64,000 bases of DNA, from positions 1,178,001 through 1,242,000 of the forward strand of contig OZ240665.1 in the NCBI GenBank assembly GCA_965198565.1, read 5' to 3'. Below are positions 7,880 to 17,347 of this stretch, one piece after another; position 1 is the stretch's first letter, and each line of letters starts with the position of its first letter. This DNA is from LMUY01 sp965198565 (GTDB taxonomy: Bacteria > Pseudomonadota > Alphaproteobacteria > Acetobacterales > Acetobacteraceae). Position numbers and translations under genes: made by a program. The notes beneath the pieces were generated by a model. It saw only the letters and a list, made by a program, of their open reading frames with translations. It made no database searches and was not told where the DNA came from.

Positions 7880-8842
7880 TTAGGACGTGCGTTTGGCCGA
7901 CTGGAGCGCCGAGCTTTCCAGTGCGATGGGGCTGGACATCAGACGAGCGAACTCGGCCCGTGTCGCGGAAACGTGAGCCACCAGGGCGTCGATGAACACG
8001 CGCGCCTTGATGGGCAGGCCACGGTGGCTGGGATAGAGCGCGAACGCGTTGGCCGTGGCCGGGCCGAGGCCGGGCAGGATGCGGGTCAGCTCACCCCGGC
8101 CGATCGACTCGGCGGCCATGAAGTCCGGTAATTGCCCGATGCCGGCGCCATTGGTCAGCACGCCCCGGAGCAGGACGGGGTCGGGCAGCACGGCGCGCGC
8201 GTGGAGCACGACTTCCTCGATCCGGCCGGCCTCATTGCCGAACGACCACGTCACTTCGGGGCCGACAAGACCCAAAATCTCGTGCTGAGCCAGGTCGGCC
8301 ATGCTGCCCGGCGCACCGTGCGCGGCGACGTAGCGAGGGCTGGCGCAGGTCCAAAGCTCCACGGTCGCGAGGCGGCGCCCCACCATGGCAGTCTCCGGCA
8401 ACGGGCTGAGCCGGATGAACAGGTCGGCGTCTCCGGCGCTGAGTTCGTTCCAACTGGCCTCGCGTTCGAGCACGACGTCCACTTCCGGGTAGCGCGCGAG
8501 GAAGTCTGGCAGCATGGGCGTAATCGTGCCGAGGGCGAAAGCGTATGGCACGCTCACCCGCAGCGTGCCCTGCGGCAGGCCGGCGTAGCGGCCCAGCGCG
8601 GCCTCGGCTTCGTCCACCTCGTTCATGATCCGCTCGGCAAGCGGCAATAGCAGGTGCCCCGCGTCGGTCAGGCGCAGGTGCCGGGTGGAGCGCTCCACCA
8701 GCGTGCTGCCGACGGCCGCTTCCAGCCGGGCCAGGGCGCGGCTGACCGAGGACTTGGGTGCGCCGAGCGCGCGGGCCGCGGCGGAAATGCTCCCCAGCTT
8801 GGCCAGGCGGACGAAGGCGCGAATATCGGACAGCTCCATCAT
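7880..8842 (-). CDS. LysR-family transcriptional regulator
   Basis: A 320-residue regulator. The N-terminal winged helix-turn-helix is clear (DIRAFVRLAKLGSISAAARALG, shown in part; then SVSRALARLEAAVG), followed by a LysR substrate-binding domain starting GTLRVSVPYAF. It looks like the subgroup exemplified by DsdC/PgrR-type regulators with VERSTRHLRLTDAG. I chose the double ATG at 8842/8839; an upstream start at 8881 would add 13 unrelated residues. It lies downstream of the sugar transporter/SDR operon on the same strand with 172 bases between, so it could be autonomous. Confidence 0.88.
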   Translation of the reverse strand: MMELSDIRAFVRLAKLGSISAAARALGAPKSSVSRALARLEAAVGSTLVERSTRHLRLTDAGHLLLPLAERIMNEVDEAEAALGRYAGLPQGTLRVSVPYAFALGTITPMLPDFLARYPEVDVVLEREASWNELSAGDADLFIRLSPLPETAMVGRRLATVELWTCASPRYVAAHGAPGSMADLAQHEILGLVGPEVTWSFGNEAGRIEEVVLHARAVLPDPVLLRGVLTNGAGIGQLPDFMAAESIGRGELTRILPGLGPATANAFALYPSHRGLPIKARVFIDALVAHVSATRAEFARLMSSPIALESSALQSAKRTS

Positions 8843-9014
8843 CGCTCGTGCCCCACTTCGATCCGCCGCCTGTAGGCTCATCGACTGGAGCGATTCAAGG
8901 TTGGAACGTGGTGTCCACTCTTCGCCAGCTCATGGCGCGGCTTACGGGCCGTAACGCCGGGTCTCCGCCTCCCCGAGTACGGACGGGCCGAACGCCTCGG
9001 GAGACGCGGCGAGG

Positions 9015-9785
9015 CTAGAAGCTCTGGCCGCCGTCTACCACCCAGGTTTGGCTGGTGCACATGCGGCTGTCCTCGGCGGCGAGCCACAGCGCCATGCGGG
9101 CGATGTCCGGCGGGTAGAGCTTCTCCTGCAGGCATTGCTGGATCATCAACTGCCGCTCGGCCTCGGGGGTGAGCCATAGCTCCACCTGGCGCTGCGTCAT
9201 GATCCAGCCTGGGATGATGCAGTTCACCCGGATGCGGTCGGGGCCCAGGTCGCGGGCGAGGCCGCGGGTGAGGCCCTCGATGCCGGCCTTGGCGGTGGTG
9301 TAGGCCGGCATGCCGCCCTGGCCGAGGTGCCAGCTCACCGAGCCCATGGTGATGATCGACCCGGCGCCTGCCGCCCGCATCATCGGCGCCACCGCTTGGG
9401 CGGCGAAGAACTGGTGGTGCAGGTTCATCGCCAGCCGGTCGTGCCAGTAGTCGAGCGTCACATCCTCGAGCTTGTGGCGCTCGTCATGGGCGGCGTTGTT
9501 GATCAGCACGGTGATGTTGCCGAGGCGGCGGCCGGCCTCGGCGATGGCCGATTGCAGCGCCGGGATCTCGCGCAGGTCGAGCGCGGTGAACCAGGGCTCG
9601 GGCAGGCCCTCGGCGGCGAGGCGCCCGGCCAGGTCGCGGCCTTCGTCTGCCTTGAGGTCGACGAAGGCCACCTGGGCGTGCTGGCGGGCGAAATGCTCCA
9701 CCAGCGAGGCGCCGATGCCGGTGGCGCCCCCCGTGATGAACACGACGCGGCCGTGCAGGCTAGGGTAGGTGGCGAACTCGCTCAT
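9015..9785 (-). CDS. SDR-family oxidoreductase, probable sugar or polyol dehydrogenase
   Basis: A 256-residue classical short-chain dehydrogenase: NAD(P) motif TGGATGIG at residue 18, LINNAA, catalytic Ser in TMGSVSW and YTTAKAG with the Tyr-x-x-x-Lys pair, and C-terminal VVDGGQSF. Its ATG overlaps the stop of the ABC ATPase gene (ATGA at 9782-9785), so it is the fourth gene of a sugar importer operon. This fits an NAD-dependent aldose 1-dehydrogenase acting on the imported sugar, as in oxidative pentose and hexose routes; the particular sugar is inferred only from context. Confidence 0.85.
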   Translation of the reverse strand: MSEFATYPSLHGRVVFITGGATGIGASLVEHFARQHAQVAFVDLKADEGRDLAGRLAAEGLPEPWFTALDLREIPALQSAIAEAGRRLGNITVLINNAAHDERHKLEDVTLDYWHDRLAMNLHHQFFAAQAVAPMMRAAGAGSIITMGSVSWHLGQGGMPAYTTAKAGIEGLTRGLARDLGPDRIRVNCIIPGWIMTQRQVELWLTPEAERQLMIQQCLQEKLYPPDIARMALWLAAEDSRMCTSQTWVVDGGQSF

Positions 9786-10600
9786 CGTGGCGTCTCCGGT
9801 TCGCGCAGGGATCGGTATTCGCGGCGGACGATGTCCATCAGCTCGGCGACCGAGGTGGACCGGGCATCATTCTCATACGTCACCGTGCCGCGTTGCATCA
9901 ACATGATGCGGTCGGCGATTTCCAGCGTCTGCCCATAGTTGTGCATGATCATGATGATCGACAGGTTGCCGGCCGTTTTCAGCCGCAGGATCAGGTCGAT
10001 GATCAGCCCGGCCTCGCGCGCGCCCATGGCGGCCAAGGGCTCGTCGAGCAGCAGGACGCGGGCGTTGGAGTTCACCGCGCGCGCCACCGCGATGGCCTGG
10101 CGCTGCCCGCCGGAGAGCCGCTCCACCGGCAACGTGACGGAGGGGATGTTCACGCCGATCTGCTCGAGGCAACGCTCGGCCGCCTGCTTCATGGCGCGGT
10201 TGTTCAGCAGCCGGAATGGCCCTGGGTATAGGATTTCCCTATTTAGGAAGAGATTGTGGTAGACGCTGAGCGAGTTGGCCAGCGCCAAGTCCTGATACAC
10301 GCACTCGATGCCCAGTGAGCGGGCGTGGTCGACCGAGCGCAGAGCGGTGGGCTCGCCGGCGACGAAGAGCTGGCCCTCGGTCGGCGGCTGGAATCCGGTT
10401 AGGATCTTCATAAGCGTGGACTTGCCGGCGCCGTTGTCGCCCAGGATGCCGAGGATCTCGCCCTGGGCGAGGTGCAGGCCAACGCCGTTCAGCGCCGTCA
10501 CCGCGCCGAAGCGCTTGACGATGCCTGCCGCGCGGAGCGCTTCGGGGCGGCTTGCGGGTGTGGCCGCCGGGACAGACGGAGCCAGGGCGGGCGCGCTCAT
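9782..10600 (-). CDS. Sugar ABC transporter ATP-binding protein
   Basis: A 272-residue single-cassette ATPase of the ribose/xylose importer type. Walker A GDNGAGKST, Q-loop in CVYQDLAL, signature LSGGQRQAIAVARA and Walker B VLLLDEP are present; the D-loop region reads LAAMGAR. Only one cassette is present where RbsA/XylG proteins have two, as in the FrcA-type subclass. The gene overlaps the permease upstream and the SDR downstream by 4 bases each. Confidence 0.92.
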   Translation of the reverse strand: MSAPALAPSVPAATPASRPEALRAAGIVKRFGAVTALNGVGLHLAQGEILGILGDNGAGKSTLMKILTGFQPPTEGQLFVAGEPTALRSVDHARSLGIECVYQDLALANSLSVYHNLFLNREILYPGPFRLLNNRAMKQAAERCLEQIGVNIPSVTLPVERLSGGQRQAIAVARAVNSNARVLLLDEPLAAMGAREAGLIIDLILRLKTAGNLSIIMIMHNYGQTLEIADRIMLMQRGTVTYENDARSTSVAELMDIVRREYRSLREPETPR

Positions 10601-11568
10601 GCCTGGCCCGTGCGGCGCAGGCGGCCGACATGGATGTTGAACAGCATCGCCGCCAGGATGGCCGCCCCCAGGATGATGTTGAAGGTGAAGGCGTTGATGC
10701 CGATCAGGGTGAAGCCGTCGCTCAGCACGCCGAGCACGAAGGCGCCGATCAGCCCGCCCACGATGGTGCCGGACCCGCCGGCCAGCGGCGTGCCGCCGAT
10801 CACCCCGGCGGCGACGGCGAGGAACATGATGCCGTTGCCGCCTGCCTGTGGGTCGATCGAGGATATGCGGAAGCCCTCCAGGATGCCGGTGAGCCCGGCG
10901 AGCAGGGCGGCGATCATGAAATTACCGATCTTGAGCCGGTTGACCCGGATGCCGGCTTCGGCGGCGCCTAAGGGGTTGGCGCCGGACGCGATCGTGTGCA
11001 GGCCCCAGCGGGTGCGGCGCAGCACGGTGTGCATGATCGCCACCACGCCCACGGCCCAGATGATCTCGCTGTAGCCCCAGGCCCCGAACACGGCGGCGAA
11101 GCCCGCGTTGTCGGGCGTTTCCACCGGCGTGCCGCGCGAGATCGTGAGGGTGACGCCGTTTAGCAGGAAGTTGGTGCCGAGCGTGGTGATGAACGAGGGG
11201 ATGCGCAGTGTGACGGTGACGACGCCGTTGATCAGCCCCACCAGCGCGCTCACCAGCAGGCCGGCCAGCACGGCGAGCGGCAGCGGAGCTCCGGCCTGGT
11301 GCGAGAAATGCATGATGAACGGAGCGAGCGCGAACACCATTCCGGTCGATAGGTCGATCTCGCCGCCGATCATCAGCATGATCTCGCCACAGGCGATGAT
11401 GGCGGCGGGGGCGACGAACTGGGACAGATTTTGCAGGCTGGCACCGCTCAGCAGGAAGTCGGTGTTGGCCCATTCGAAGTAGGCGACGAGCAGGATGGCG
11501 ACGACCAGAATGGACAGCTCTGGCCATCGCAACACCGCGTCCAGCGCGTTGGACCGCGTGCGAGCCAT
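10597..11568 (-). CDS. Sugar ABC transporter permease
   Basis: A 323-residue inner-membrane permease of the RbsC/XylH/FrcC family with about 8-10 hydrophobic segments. Family landmarks: MIGGEIDLSTGMVFAL near residue 66, PSFITTLGTNFLLNG and GVIGGTPLAGGSGTIVGGLIG near the C-terminal half. It starts 6 bases after the binding-protein stop and ends in an ATGA overlap with the ATPase. Confidence 0.92.
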   Translation of the reverse strand: MARTRSNALDAVLRWPELSILVVAILLVAYFEWANTDFLLSGASLQNLSQFVAPAAIIACGEIMLMIGGEIDLSTGMVFALAPFIMHFSHQAGAPLPLAVLAGLLVSALVGLINGVVTVTLRIPSFITTLGTNFLLNGVTLTISRGTPVETPDNAGFAAVFGAWGYSEIIWAVGVVAIMHTVLRRTRWGLHTIASGANPLGAAEAGIRVNRLKIGNFMIAALLAGLTGILEGFRISSIDPQAGGNGIMFLAVAAGVIGGTPLAGGSGTIVGGLIGAFVLGVLSDGFTLIGINAFTFNIILGAAILAAMLFNIHVGRLRRTGQA

Positions 11569-11574
11569 CGCGGC

Positions 11575-12684
11575 TTATGTCCCGATCGGACCGGTGCGCG
11601 GCACGATCTCGGGCGTCTCGGAATTGCCTTCGTAGCGCGTCTTGGTGGTGAGGTAGGCGCCGACCGTCTCCTTGGTGACGAACTTGAGCCCGGTGTCGCA
11701 GCTCGCCGGGCCGACCAGCCCGCCCGAGGCCAGGAAGGCGAACATCTGCATCACGGTGTAGAACCCCTGCAGGTAGGGCTGCTGGTCGATGGTGAAGTGC
11801 ATTGCGCCGGATTGGATGAGCTGCAGCGTGCGGGGCAGCAGGTCGAACCCGCCGCCGATCACGCCCTTGCCGGCCAGCCCGTACTTGCTCATGGCCTCGG
11901 CCACGGCCTGGGTGGTACCGCCGTCGACGGCGAACATGCCTTTGACGGTCTGGTGACCCAGGTAATAGGAGCCGACCTTGGAGATTTCCTCGTTGACGGT
12001 GGCGCCGGTGGCGATCACGTCGATGGTGTAGTTCTTGCCGGACTTCTTGAGCACGTCCTGCGCGCCGTCGATCCGCGGTTGGATGTTGAGCGCGCCCGGC
12101 GTGGCGATGAAGAGGGCGATCGGGCCGCCATCGACCAACTGCACGATGCGCTGGCCCATGAGTTGGCCGGCCTGGAACAGGTCCTGGCCGATATAGGCGA
12201 GGCGCTTGTTCGGGCTGCCTGCCGGCACGTCGCCGTTGTAGGCGAAGACGGGGATGCCGGCCTGCAGCGCGCGCTCGGTCGGGTCGTTGAACGCCCTTGG
12301 GTCGATCAGCGGCACGGCGATGGCGGCGGCCTTGGCCGCGATGGCGGCGTTCATGGCGTTGACCATCTCGGAGACGTCGGAATTGGCCGAGCCGGTCCAT
12401 TGATGGTCGCAGCCCAACAGGGCGCAGGCATCGGCCAGGCCGTTCTGGGTGGGGACGAAGAACGGATTGGTGGTGACGTGGTTGACGAACACGAACCGCC
12501 AGCGTGGGTGGTTGGGGAACGGCCCGGCGTCGGCCGCCCGGGCCGTCCCGCCGCGGCCGAGCAGGCCAAGCGCCGTGCCCAGGGCCGCCGTACTCAACAC
12601 GCCCCGACGGCGGACCCCGCCGACTTGGTCATCGCGGCATAGGCTGTCGCCGACGCCAATCACCTCATCATCAGTCTTGCTCAT
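11575..12684 (-). CDS. Sugar ABC transporter substrate-binding protein, Tat-type signal
   Basis: A 369-residue periplasmic binding protein of fold type 1. The N-terminus carries a twin-arginine-like motif (VRRRGVLSTAALG) before a hydrophobic stretch ending TARAAD. The mature part begins RFVFVNHVTTNPFF and contains ALIDPRAF-like and AYIGQDLFQAG segments of galactose/ribose binding proteins. The ATG at 12684 is preferred because AGGAAGG lies about 8 bases upstream. It is first in an operon with permease, ATPase and SDR, and diverges from the OprB porin gene. Confidence 0.88.
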   Translation of the reverse strand: MSKTDDEVIGVGDSLCRDDQVGGVRRRGVLSTAALGTALGLLGRGGTARAADAGPFPNHPRWRFVFVNHVTTNPFFVPTQNGLADACALLGCDHQWTGSANSDVSEMVNAMNAAIAAKAAAIAVPLIDPRAFNDPTERALQAGIPVFAYNGDVPAGSPNKRLAYIGQDLFQAGQLMGQRIVQLVDGGPIALFIATPGALNIQPRIDGAQDVLKKSGKNYTIDVIATGATVNEEISKVGSYYLGHQTVKGMFAVDGGTTQAVAEAMSKYGLAGKGVIGGGFDLLPRTLQLIQSGAMHFTIDQQPYLQGFYTVMQMFAFLASGGLVGPASCDTGLKFVTKETVGAYLTTKTRYEGNSETPEIVPRTGPIGT

Positions 12685-13134
12685 GAACCGCCTTCCTATC
12701 GGCATGGGCCATTGCGGCGCCCATTTTCGGCAGCACGCTGGCCACCGCGACGGCGACTGTCAAGGCGTTGGAGCTAGCGTTGGAGCCAGCGCTGGTTATT
12801 GCGGCAGCGCGGCAAATATCATTCGTTATACCGTGAGCAAACCAGCCACGCTGTAGCCAATCTTAGCCCACCCCGTCGACAGTTGTCGCAATTCTTACAC
12901 CACGGCAAGATGCCCACGAGGTTTGCCAGCTCAACAAACAAATAAGTATCGTATCGCCGACGGCGCGACTGCTGGTCGCTGTGGCCATGCGGCAACATTG
13001 ATCAGTAAACCTGTGGCGCTCACGACAACTGTGCTGGTTGAGAGAGATTGCACCTGCAGGTCGTGCCATGGTGATCGTCATCGTTGCGACACCCGGACTG
13101 AAACACCGAAGCAGCGAAGCGAGGGAGTGATTGA
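12685..13134. other. Divergent intergenic region between binding protein and porin genes
   Basis: These 450 bases hold no convincing gene. They separate the divergent sugar-importer operon (minus) and the OprB porin (plus), so both promoters and any shared sugar-responsive operator must lie here. A short tandem repeat is at 12765-12795. I could not identify a confident -35/-10 pair. Confidence 0.6.
12765..12795. repeat. 12-bp tandem repeat, 2.6 units
   Basis: GCGTTGGAGCTA (12765-12776) is followed directly by GCGTTGGAGCCA (12777-12788) and a partial GCGCTGG. It lies about 80 bases upstream of the importer operon start, where repeated operator half-sites would be plausible; this role is a guess. 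Confidence 0.6.
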
Positions 13135-14538
13135 ATGAACAATAAACAGACTGGGGGTTCGCGCACCGCGTGCGCTCTCGTAGCGCTGGCGGGGATTGCG
13201 ACGTTGCTCGCCATGCCGGCCGCCAAGGCGCAGAATGTGAACAGCGGCGTCAGCATCGGGCCAAGCGAGGCTTTGTCGCCGCCCACCGCCCCGCCGCCGT
13301 CAGGGCCGGAGCACCTGATCACCCAGCTCGATCCGCTGCGGCAGCAACTGTCCAACTACGGCGTGACCCTGTTGGTCGACTGGGTGTCCGAGGTGCTCGG
13401 CAACCCGACCGGCGGCGTCAAGCAGGGTGCCACCTATGCGGGCCAGGTCGGCTTCGAAGCCGATATCGATTGGAACAAGCTGGCCGGCATCCCGGGCCTG
13501 ACCACCCACACCGTCATCGTCAACCGCGAAGGCAGCAACGACGGAACGCTGGCCGGCGACAACCTGAACCAGACGCAGGAGATTTACGGCGCCGGCGGCG
13601 ATACAGCGATCCACCTGGTGTATGCCTATGCGGAGGAAAGCCTGGTCGGCGGCCGGGTGGACATCGCGGTCGGCCGCATGCCGGAACTGAACGATTTCTC
13701 CGCCTCGCCGCTCTACTGCAACTTCATGAACAACTCGCTCTGCGGCAACCCGAAGGCGCTGCCCGAGAACGACATCGGCATCAGCTCCTATCCGGACGCG
13801 GTGTGGGCCGGGCGGGTGCGGGTGCGGCCGACGCCGGACACCTACATCCAGGCGGGCATCTACGAGACCAACCAGGGCCTCTATAGCTATACCAATTTCC
13901 GCACCGGCTTTAAGTTCGACGGCTCGCAAGACAGCGGCGTGACCCTGCCGATCGAGCTCGCGTACGAGCCGGTGATCGGGCCGAACCGGTTGCCCGGCCA
14001 CTACAAGATCGGCTTTGCGCACGATACCAGCGACTACAACAAGTATCTCACCACGCCGACTGCGGTGCTGAGCGGAACCGGCGCCCACACCGGCCAGAAA
14101 GAGGAATGGTGGGCGCTGTTCGACCAGATGGTGCTGCGGACCGGCCCGGGCGCGACCGACGGCCTGGTCATTCTGGGTGGCTACACGCACGGCAACCCGG
14201 AATTTTCCGACTATGCCAACCAGGTGTTCCTGGGCGCCCTGTTGCACAATTTCTGGAAGGCGCGGCCACTGGACACCATCGGCGTGTTGTTCAACTACGC
14301 CAATGTCAGCGGCCAGCTTGGCAAGGAACAGGCGCTGGATATCGCTTACGGCCTGCCGATCGCCAATGGCGCGACGGGGATACAGACCCACCAGGAGCTC
14401 ATCGAACTGAACTACGACATCCACGTCTTCCGCGGCGTGAACTTCGAGCCAGTGTTCCAATACTACTGGCGGGTGAATGGCCAGTCGAACATTCCGGACG
14501 CGGCGTTCCTCGGCTTCAAGTCCCACATCAGCTTCTGA
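13135..14538 (+). CDS. Carbohydrate-selective porin, OprB family
   Basis: A 467-residue outer-membrane protein. It has a Sec signal peptide ending near AKAQN (residue 33), a Pro-rich linker, then the OprB domain starting LRQQLSNYGVTLLVDW, with NYDIHVFRGVNFEPVFQYY and a terminal aromatic residue (SHISF) as expected for a beta-barrel. GGGAG lies before the ATG. Divergent placement from the sugar ABC importer suggests it supplies that system with sugar across the outer membrane. Confidence 0.9.
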   Translation: MNNKQTGGSRTACALVALAGIATLLAMPAAKAQNVNSGVSIGPSEALSPPTAPPPSGPEHLITQLDPLRQQLSNYGVTLLVDWVSEVLGNPTGGVKQGATYAGQVGFEADIDWNKLAGIPGLTTHTVIVNREGSNDGTLAGDNLNQTQEIYGAGGDTAIHLVYAYAEESLVGGRVDIAVGRMPELNDFSASPLYCNFMNNSLCGNPKALPENDIGISSYPDAVWAGRVRVRPTPDTYIQAGIYETNQGLYSYTNFRTGFKFDGSQDSGVTLPIELAYEPVIGPNRLPGHYKIGFAHDTSDYNKYLTTPTAVLSGTGAHTGQKEEWWALFDQMVLRTGPGATDGLVILGGYTHGNPEFSDYANQVFLGALLHNFWKARPLDTIGVLFNYANVSGQLGKEQALDIAYGLPIANGATGIQTHQELIELNYDIHVFRGVNFEPVFQYYWRVNGQSNIPDAAFLGFKSHISF

Positions 14539-14546
14539 TGGGGTCG

Positions 14547-14576
14547 GCACCGGCCTGCCTGCGGGCGGGCCGGTGC
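14547..14576. terminator. Strong hairpin between convergent genes, probable bidirectional terminator
   Basis: GCACCGGCC at 14547-14555 pairs perfectly with GGCCGGTGC at 14568-14576, and the inner bases TGCC/GGCG extend the stem to about 13 pairs. It lies 9 bases after the porin stop and 15 bases before the lipoprotein stop. There is no U-run, so the function is inferred from position and stability. Confidence 0.65.
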
Positions 14577-14590
14577 ACGCTGCATTGCGC

Positions 14591-15058
14591 CTACAACAGC
14601 GGCTTGTGCGGCGGCACTGGCGACAACGTGTCATGCGAGCCGGCCGGCGTCACATCGATCTGGCCATTGGGGTCGACCGGCCGCATCGTCCCGTCAGGCT
14701 CGAGCGCGTAGGTGTCGATCTCGCCCGAGAGCAAGCGCTGCAGCCGGTAGATGCCGATGGTGTGCCCGTCCACCACGCGATCGGTGCGCACCCAGGTGCC
14801 GCTCCAGTTCCGCTGGTCGTGCCCGGCCAGCAGGGTCGGGTCGTTTTCCTGGCTGCTGAACTGATACGCGCCCGACATAGCGCCCGGAGCGCCATCCAGC
14901 GTCACGTCCACCGTCTTTGGCACGCTCTGCGACCCGCCGGGTGACTGGCCGCGCCACTCGCCAAGCAGCGGGCCGGTGGGCTGGTCACATCCTGCAACCA
15001 GGGCGGCAAGCGTTGCGGCCAGCCCGGCAGCGGCGAAGCGGAAGCCGTGGTGTGTCAT
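14591..15058 (-). CDS. Small lipoprotein of unknown function
   Basis: A 155-residue protein with a lipoprotein signal peptide; the lipobox is LVAGC with the acylated Cys near residue 24. The mature part (LLGEWRGQSPGG, NWSGTWVRTDRVVDG) looks like a small beta-rich domain, but I recognise no family. The ATG overlaps the stop of the MFS gene (15055-15058), so it is the last gene of the five-gene transport operon. Confidence 0.7.
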   Translation of the reverse strand: MTHHGFRFAAAGLAATLAALVAGCDQPTGPLLGEWRGQSPGGSQSVPKTVDVTLDGAPGAMSGAYQFSSQENDPTLLAGHDQRNWSGTWVRTDRVVDGHTIGIYRLQRLLSGEIDTYALEPDGTMRPVDPNGQIDVTPAGSHDTLSPVPPHKPLL

Positions 15059-16365
15059 GGTCGATCGGTCCTATCCATGGGTGCCTCGACGGGCGCCGAG
15101 CCCAGCCTCGGAAGCGGGCGGAACACCTGCATGCTGTTGGGCGCCGTCTCCAGCGGGTGGGTCCTGCGCCGTGCGTGTGCGGCAAGCAGCGGCCGCCGGG
15201 CCATGCGAAGCGCGGTGAACACTGCCATCACGGTCAGCACGACGCCGCAATAGCCGAACAGATAGCGCTCGCCCCAGTGCATCAGTTCGGCGGCCATCGG
15301 CGGCCCGAGCACCGTGCCGGCGCCGTAGATGATCAGCAGCTCGCTGGCGACTTGGGAGAAGGATTGCTGGCGCACCAGGTCGTTGGTGCGGGCGATGCAG
15401 ATGCCGTAGAGCGGATATTGGCAGAACCCCAGCGCGCCCACCGCGAGCAGGATCTTGCGTTGCGACAGGTAGGGATGCAGCACCAGCACGGCGCAAAGCA
15501 CGGCGCTCAGGCAGGATAGCACGATGATTACCACCCGGCGGTCCATGCGGTCCGACAGCGTGCCCATCGGATAGTAGGCGACCGCACCGCCGACCAACGA
15601 GGCCGCCAGCAGCTTGGCCACAGACCGGGTCGAGAGGTTCATCGCCAACCCGTACGCCGGCAGCAAGCCGCCGATGGCGCCACTGACCAGCCCCACCAGG
15701 AAGCAGCCGACCACGCCCGTCGGCGACACCCGATACAGCGCGGCCAGGTCGATGCGGTAGGGCGCGACTGGGTGCGGCACGGGCGCGCGGGTGAGCGCCA
15801 CCGGCACGATGGAGAGCACCACGGCCACGCCCATCAGCGTGTAGGGCAGCGGCGCCACCGGGTCGAGCACGGCCAGGCTAAGCGTGCCGCCGAGCGAGGC
15901 CAGCAGGGACACCGTCATGTAGGCGGCGAAGATGCCGCCGCGCTGCTCGCTGGCGCTGCGCTCGTTCAGCCAGCTCTCGATGATCATCGAGAGGCCGCCG
16001 AAGCAGAAGCCGATCACCACCCGCAAGCCGATCCACAGCCATTCGTCGTTGAGCGGCAGGAGCAGCAGGCTCGCGGCCCCGCTCAGCGCCGCCAGCCCGG
16101 CGAAGCTGCGCACGTGGCCCACCGCGCTCACCAGCCGCCCCACCACCAGGCAGGCCAGCACGAAGCCGGTCGACCAGCCGGAGGACAGCAGGCCGATCTG
16201 CTGCATGGTGGAGCCTGCGAGCTGCCGGCGGATCGGCAGCAGCACGCCCTGCAGGTTGGTGCCCGCGGTGAGCAGCAGCACGCTCACCAGCAGGGCGAAG
16301 ACGGAGGCGAGTCCGCTCGGCCGAACCCCGCTCGCCTGGAGCGCAGGCTCGGCCGGTTGGTTCAC
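15055..16365 (-). CDS. MFS transporter, YcaD-like
   Basis: A 436-residue protein with about 12 hydrophobic segments. The block GFCFGGLSMIIESWLNER near residue 120 is characteristic of the YcaD-like MFS group, which carries poorly defined substrates. The start is a GTG whose last two bases fall within the TGA of the preceding binding-protein gene (GTGA overlap at 16362-16365). The C-terminal 40 residues are polar and probably cytoplasmic. An MFS carrier inside an ABC operon is unusual and may be an exporter for the same or a related metabolite. Confidence 0.85.
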   Translation of the reverse strand: MNQPAEPALQASGVRPSGLASVFALLVSVLLLTAGTNLQGVLLPIRRQLAGSTMQQIGLLSSGWSTGFVLACLVVGRLVSAVGHVRSFAGLAALSGAASLLLLPLNDEWLWIGLRVVIGFCFGGLSMIIESWLNERSASEQRGGIFAAYMTVSLLASLGGTLSLAVLDPVAPLPYTLMGVAVVLSIVPVALTRAPVPHPVAPYRIDLAALYRVSPTGVVGCFLVGLVSGAIGGLLPAYGLAMNLSTRSVAKLLAASLVGGAVAYYPMGTLSDRMDRRVVIIVLSCLSAVLCAVLVLHPYLSQRKILLAVGALGFCQYPLYGICIARTNDLVRQQSFSQVASELLIIYGAGTVLGPPMAAELMHWGERYLFGYCGVVLTVMAVFTALRMARRPLLAAHARRRTHPLETAPNSMQVFRPLPRLGSAPVEAPMDRTDRP

Positions 16366-17312
16366 TGCTTGGCGAATTCGGCTGCGTTCGCCTTGGTCAC
16401 TTCATCCAAGCCGACATAGGTGACCGGCTTGACGCTCTCGCCCTGCTTCAGCGCCAGCAGGACCTCCATCGCCTTCTCGCCCATCGCGGACGGTCGCTGC
16501 CCGACCAGGCCGGCCACCGTGCCGTCCTCCACGTCGTGCAGCTCCGCGGGGAGCGTGTCGGCGGACACGATGGTGAAGCGGCCGTCGGCCATCGCCGCCT
16601 TGTGCGCGCGGGCGAACGCGGCGAACGCGCCCGGGGTGAACAGCGGCCAGCCGCCGACCGGCACAATGGCGGCGAGCTGCGGGTTGGCGGTTATCAGGTC
16701 CGTCATCTGCTGCACCGCCAGCGCGGAATCGTCGTTGCAGAAGGTGGGCGAGCCGCCGACCTCTTTCCAGCCTGCGGCGTTCAGCGCGTCGCGCACGCCC
16801 TGCACCCGCTCGTTGAGGTTCTCCGCCGCCGGGCCGCCGGACACCAGGGCGTATTGACCCGGCGTCGGGTGCGCCTTGACCAGCATCTGGGCGAGCGCGT
16901 TGCCAAGCGCCTTGTTGTCGGTGCCGATATAGGCCTGGCGCTGGCTGTCCGGGCTGTCGGAATCGAAGGTGACGACCGGGATGCCGGCTTGCCGCGCTTG
17001 GTCGATCACCCGCTTGACGGAGGCGGCGTCCGCCACCGAGATCGCCAGGCCGTCGATATGCTGGCTGATCAGGTCCTGGATGATCTGCACCTGCTGCGCC
17101 GGCTCCTGCTCCACCGGCCCGGTGTAGGTGCAGGTGACGCCGATCTTCTTGGCCTCGGCCATGCAGCCGTTGCGAGCCAGGTCGAAATACGGGTTGTTCA
17201 TGGATTTCGGCACGATGGCGAAGCGGTAGCCGTCGGCGGCGTGGGCGGGACCTGCCGCCAGCGCCGCTGCAACGGCGGCCGCGCTCAGCCACACCGTAGT
17301 CTTGTGTCGCAT
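16362..17312 (-). CDS. Sugar ABC transporter substrate-binding protein
   Basis: A 316-residue periplasmic binding protein (fold type 1). A Sec signal peptide ends at GPAHAAD near residue 26; the mature protein begins GYRFAIVPKSMNNPYFD and includes GIPVVTFDSDSPDS and AYIGTDNKALG, typical of ribose/allose-type binding proteins. AAGGGAG lies upstream of the ATG at 17312. It follows the permease after 35 bases and overlaps the MFS gene. Confidence 0.9.
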   Translation of the reverse strand: MRHKTTVWLSAAAVAAALAAGPAHAADGYRFAIVPKSMNNPYFDLARNGCMAEAKKIGVTCTYTGPVEQEPAQQVQIIQDLISQHIDGLAISVADAASVKRVIDQARQAGIPVVTFDSDSPDSQRQAYIGTDNKALGNALAQMLVKAHPTPGQYALVSGGPAAENLNERVQGVRDALNAAGWKEVGGSPTFCNDDSALAVQQMTDLITANPQLAAIVPVGGWPLFTPGAFAAFARAHKAAMADGRFTIVSADTLPAELHDVEDGTVAGLVGQRPSAMGEKAMEVLLALKQGESVKPVTYVGLDEVTKANAAEFAKQ

Positions 17313-17347
17313 GGTCGTTCTCCCTTGGCGTTGTTGCTTGTACGTCG

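Noticed and set aside
8994..9015. Terminator hairpin GCCTCG/CGAGGC after the SDR stop
   Set aside because: Only 6 pairs with a 10-base loop, touching the stop codon and without a U-run; too weak to annotate.
12600..13000. CRISPR or iteron origin in the repeat near 12765
   Set aside because: Only 2.6 units of 12 bp with no spacers and no rep gene nearby.
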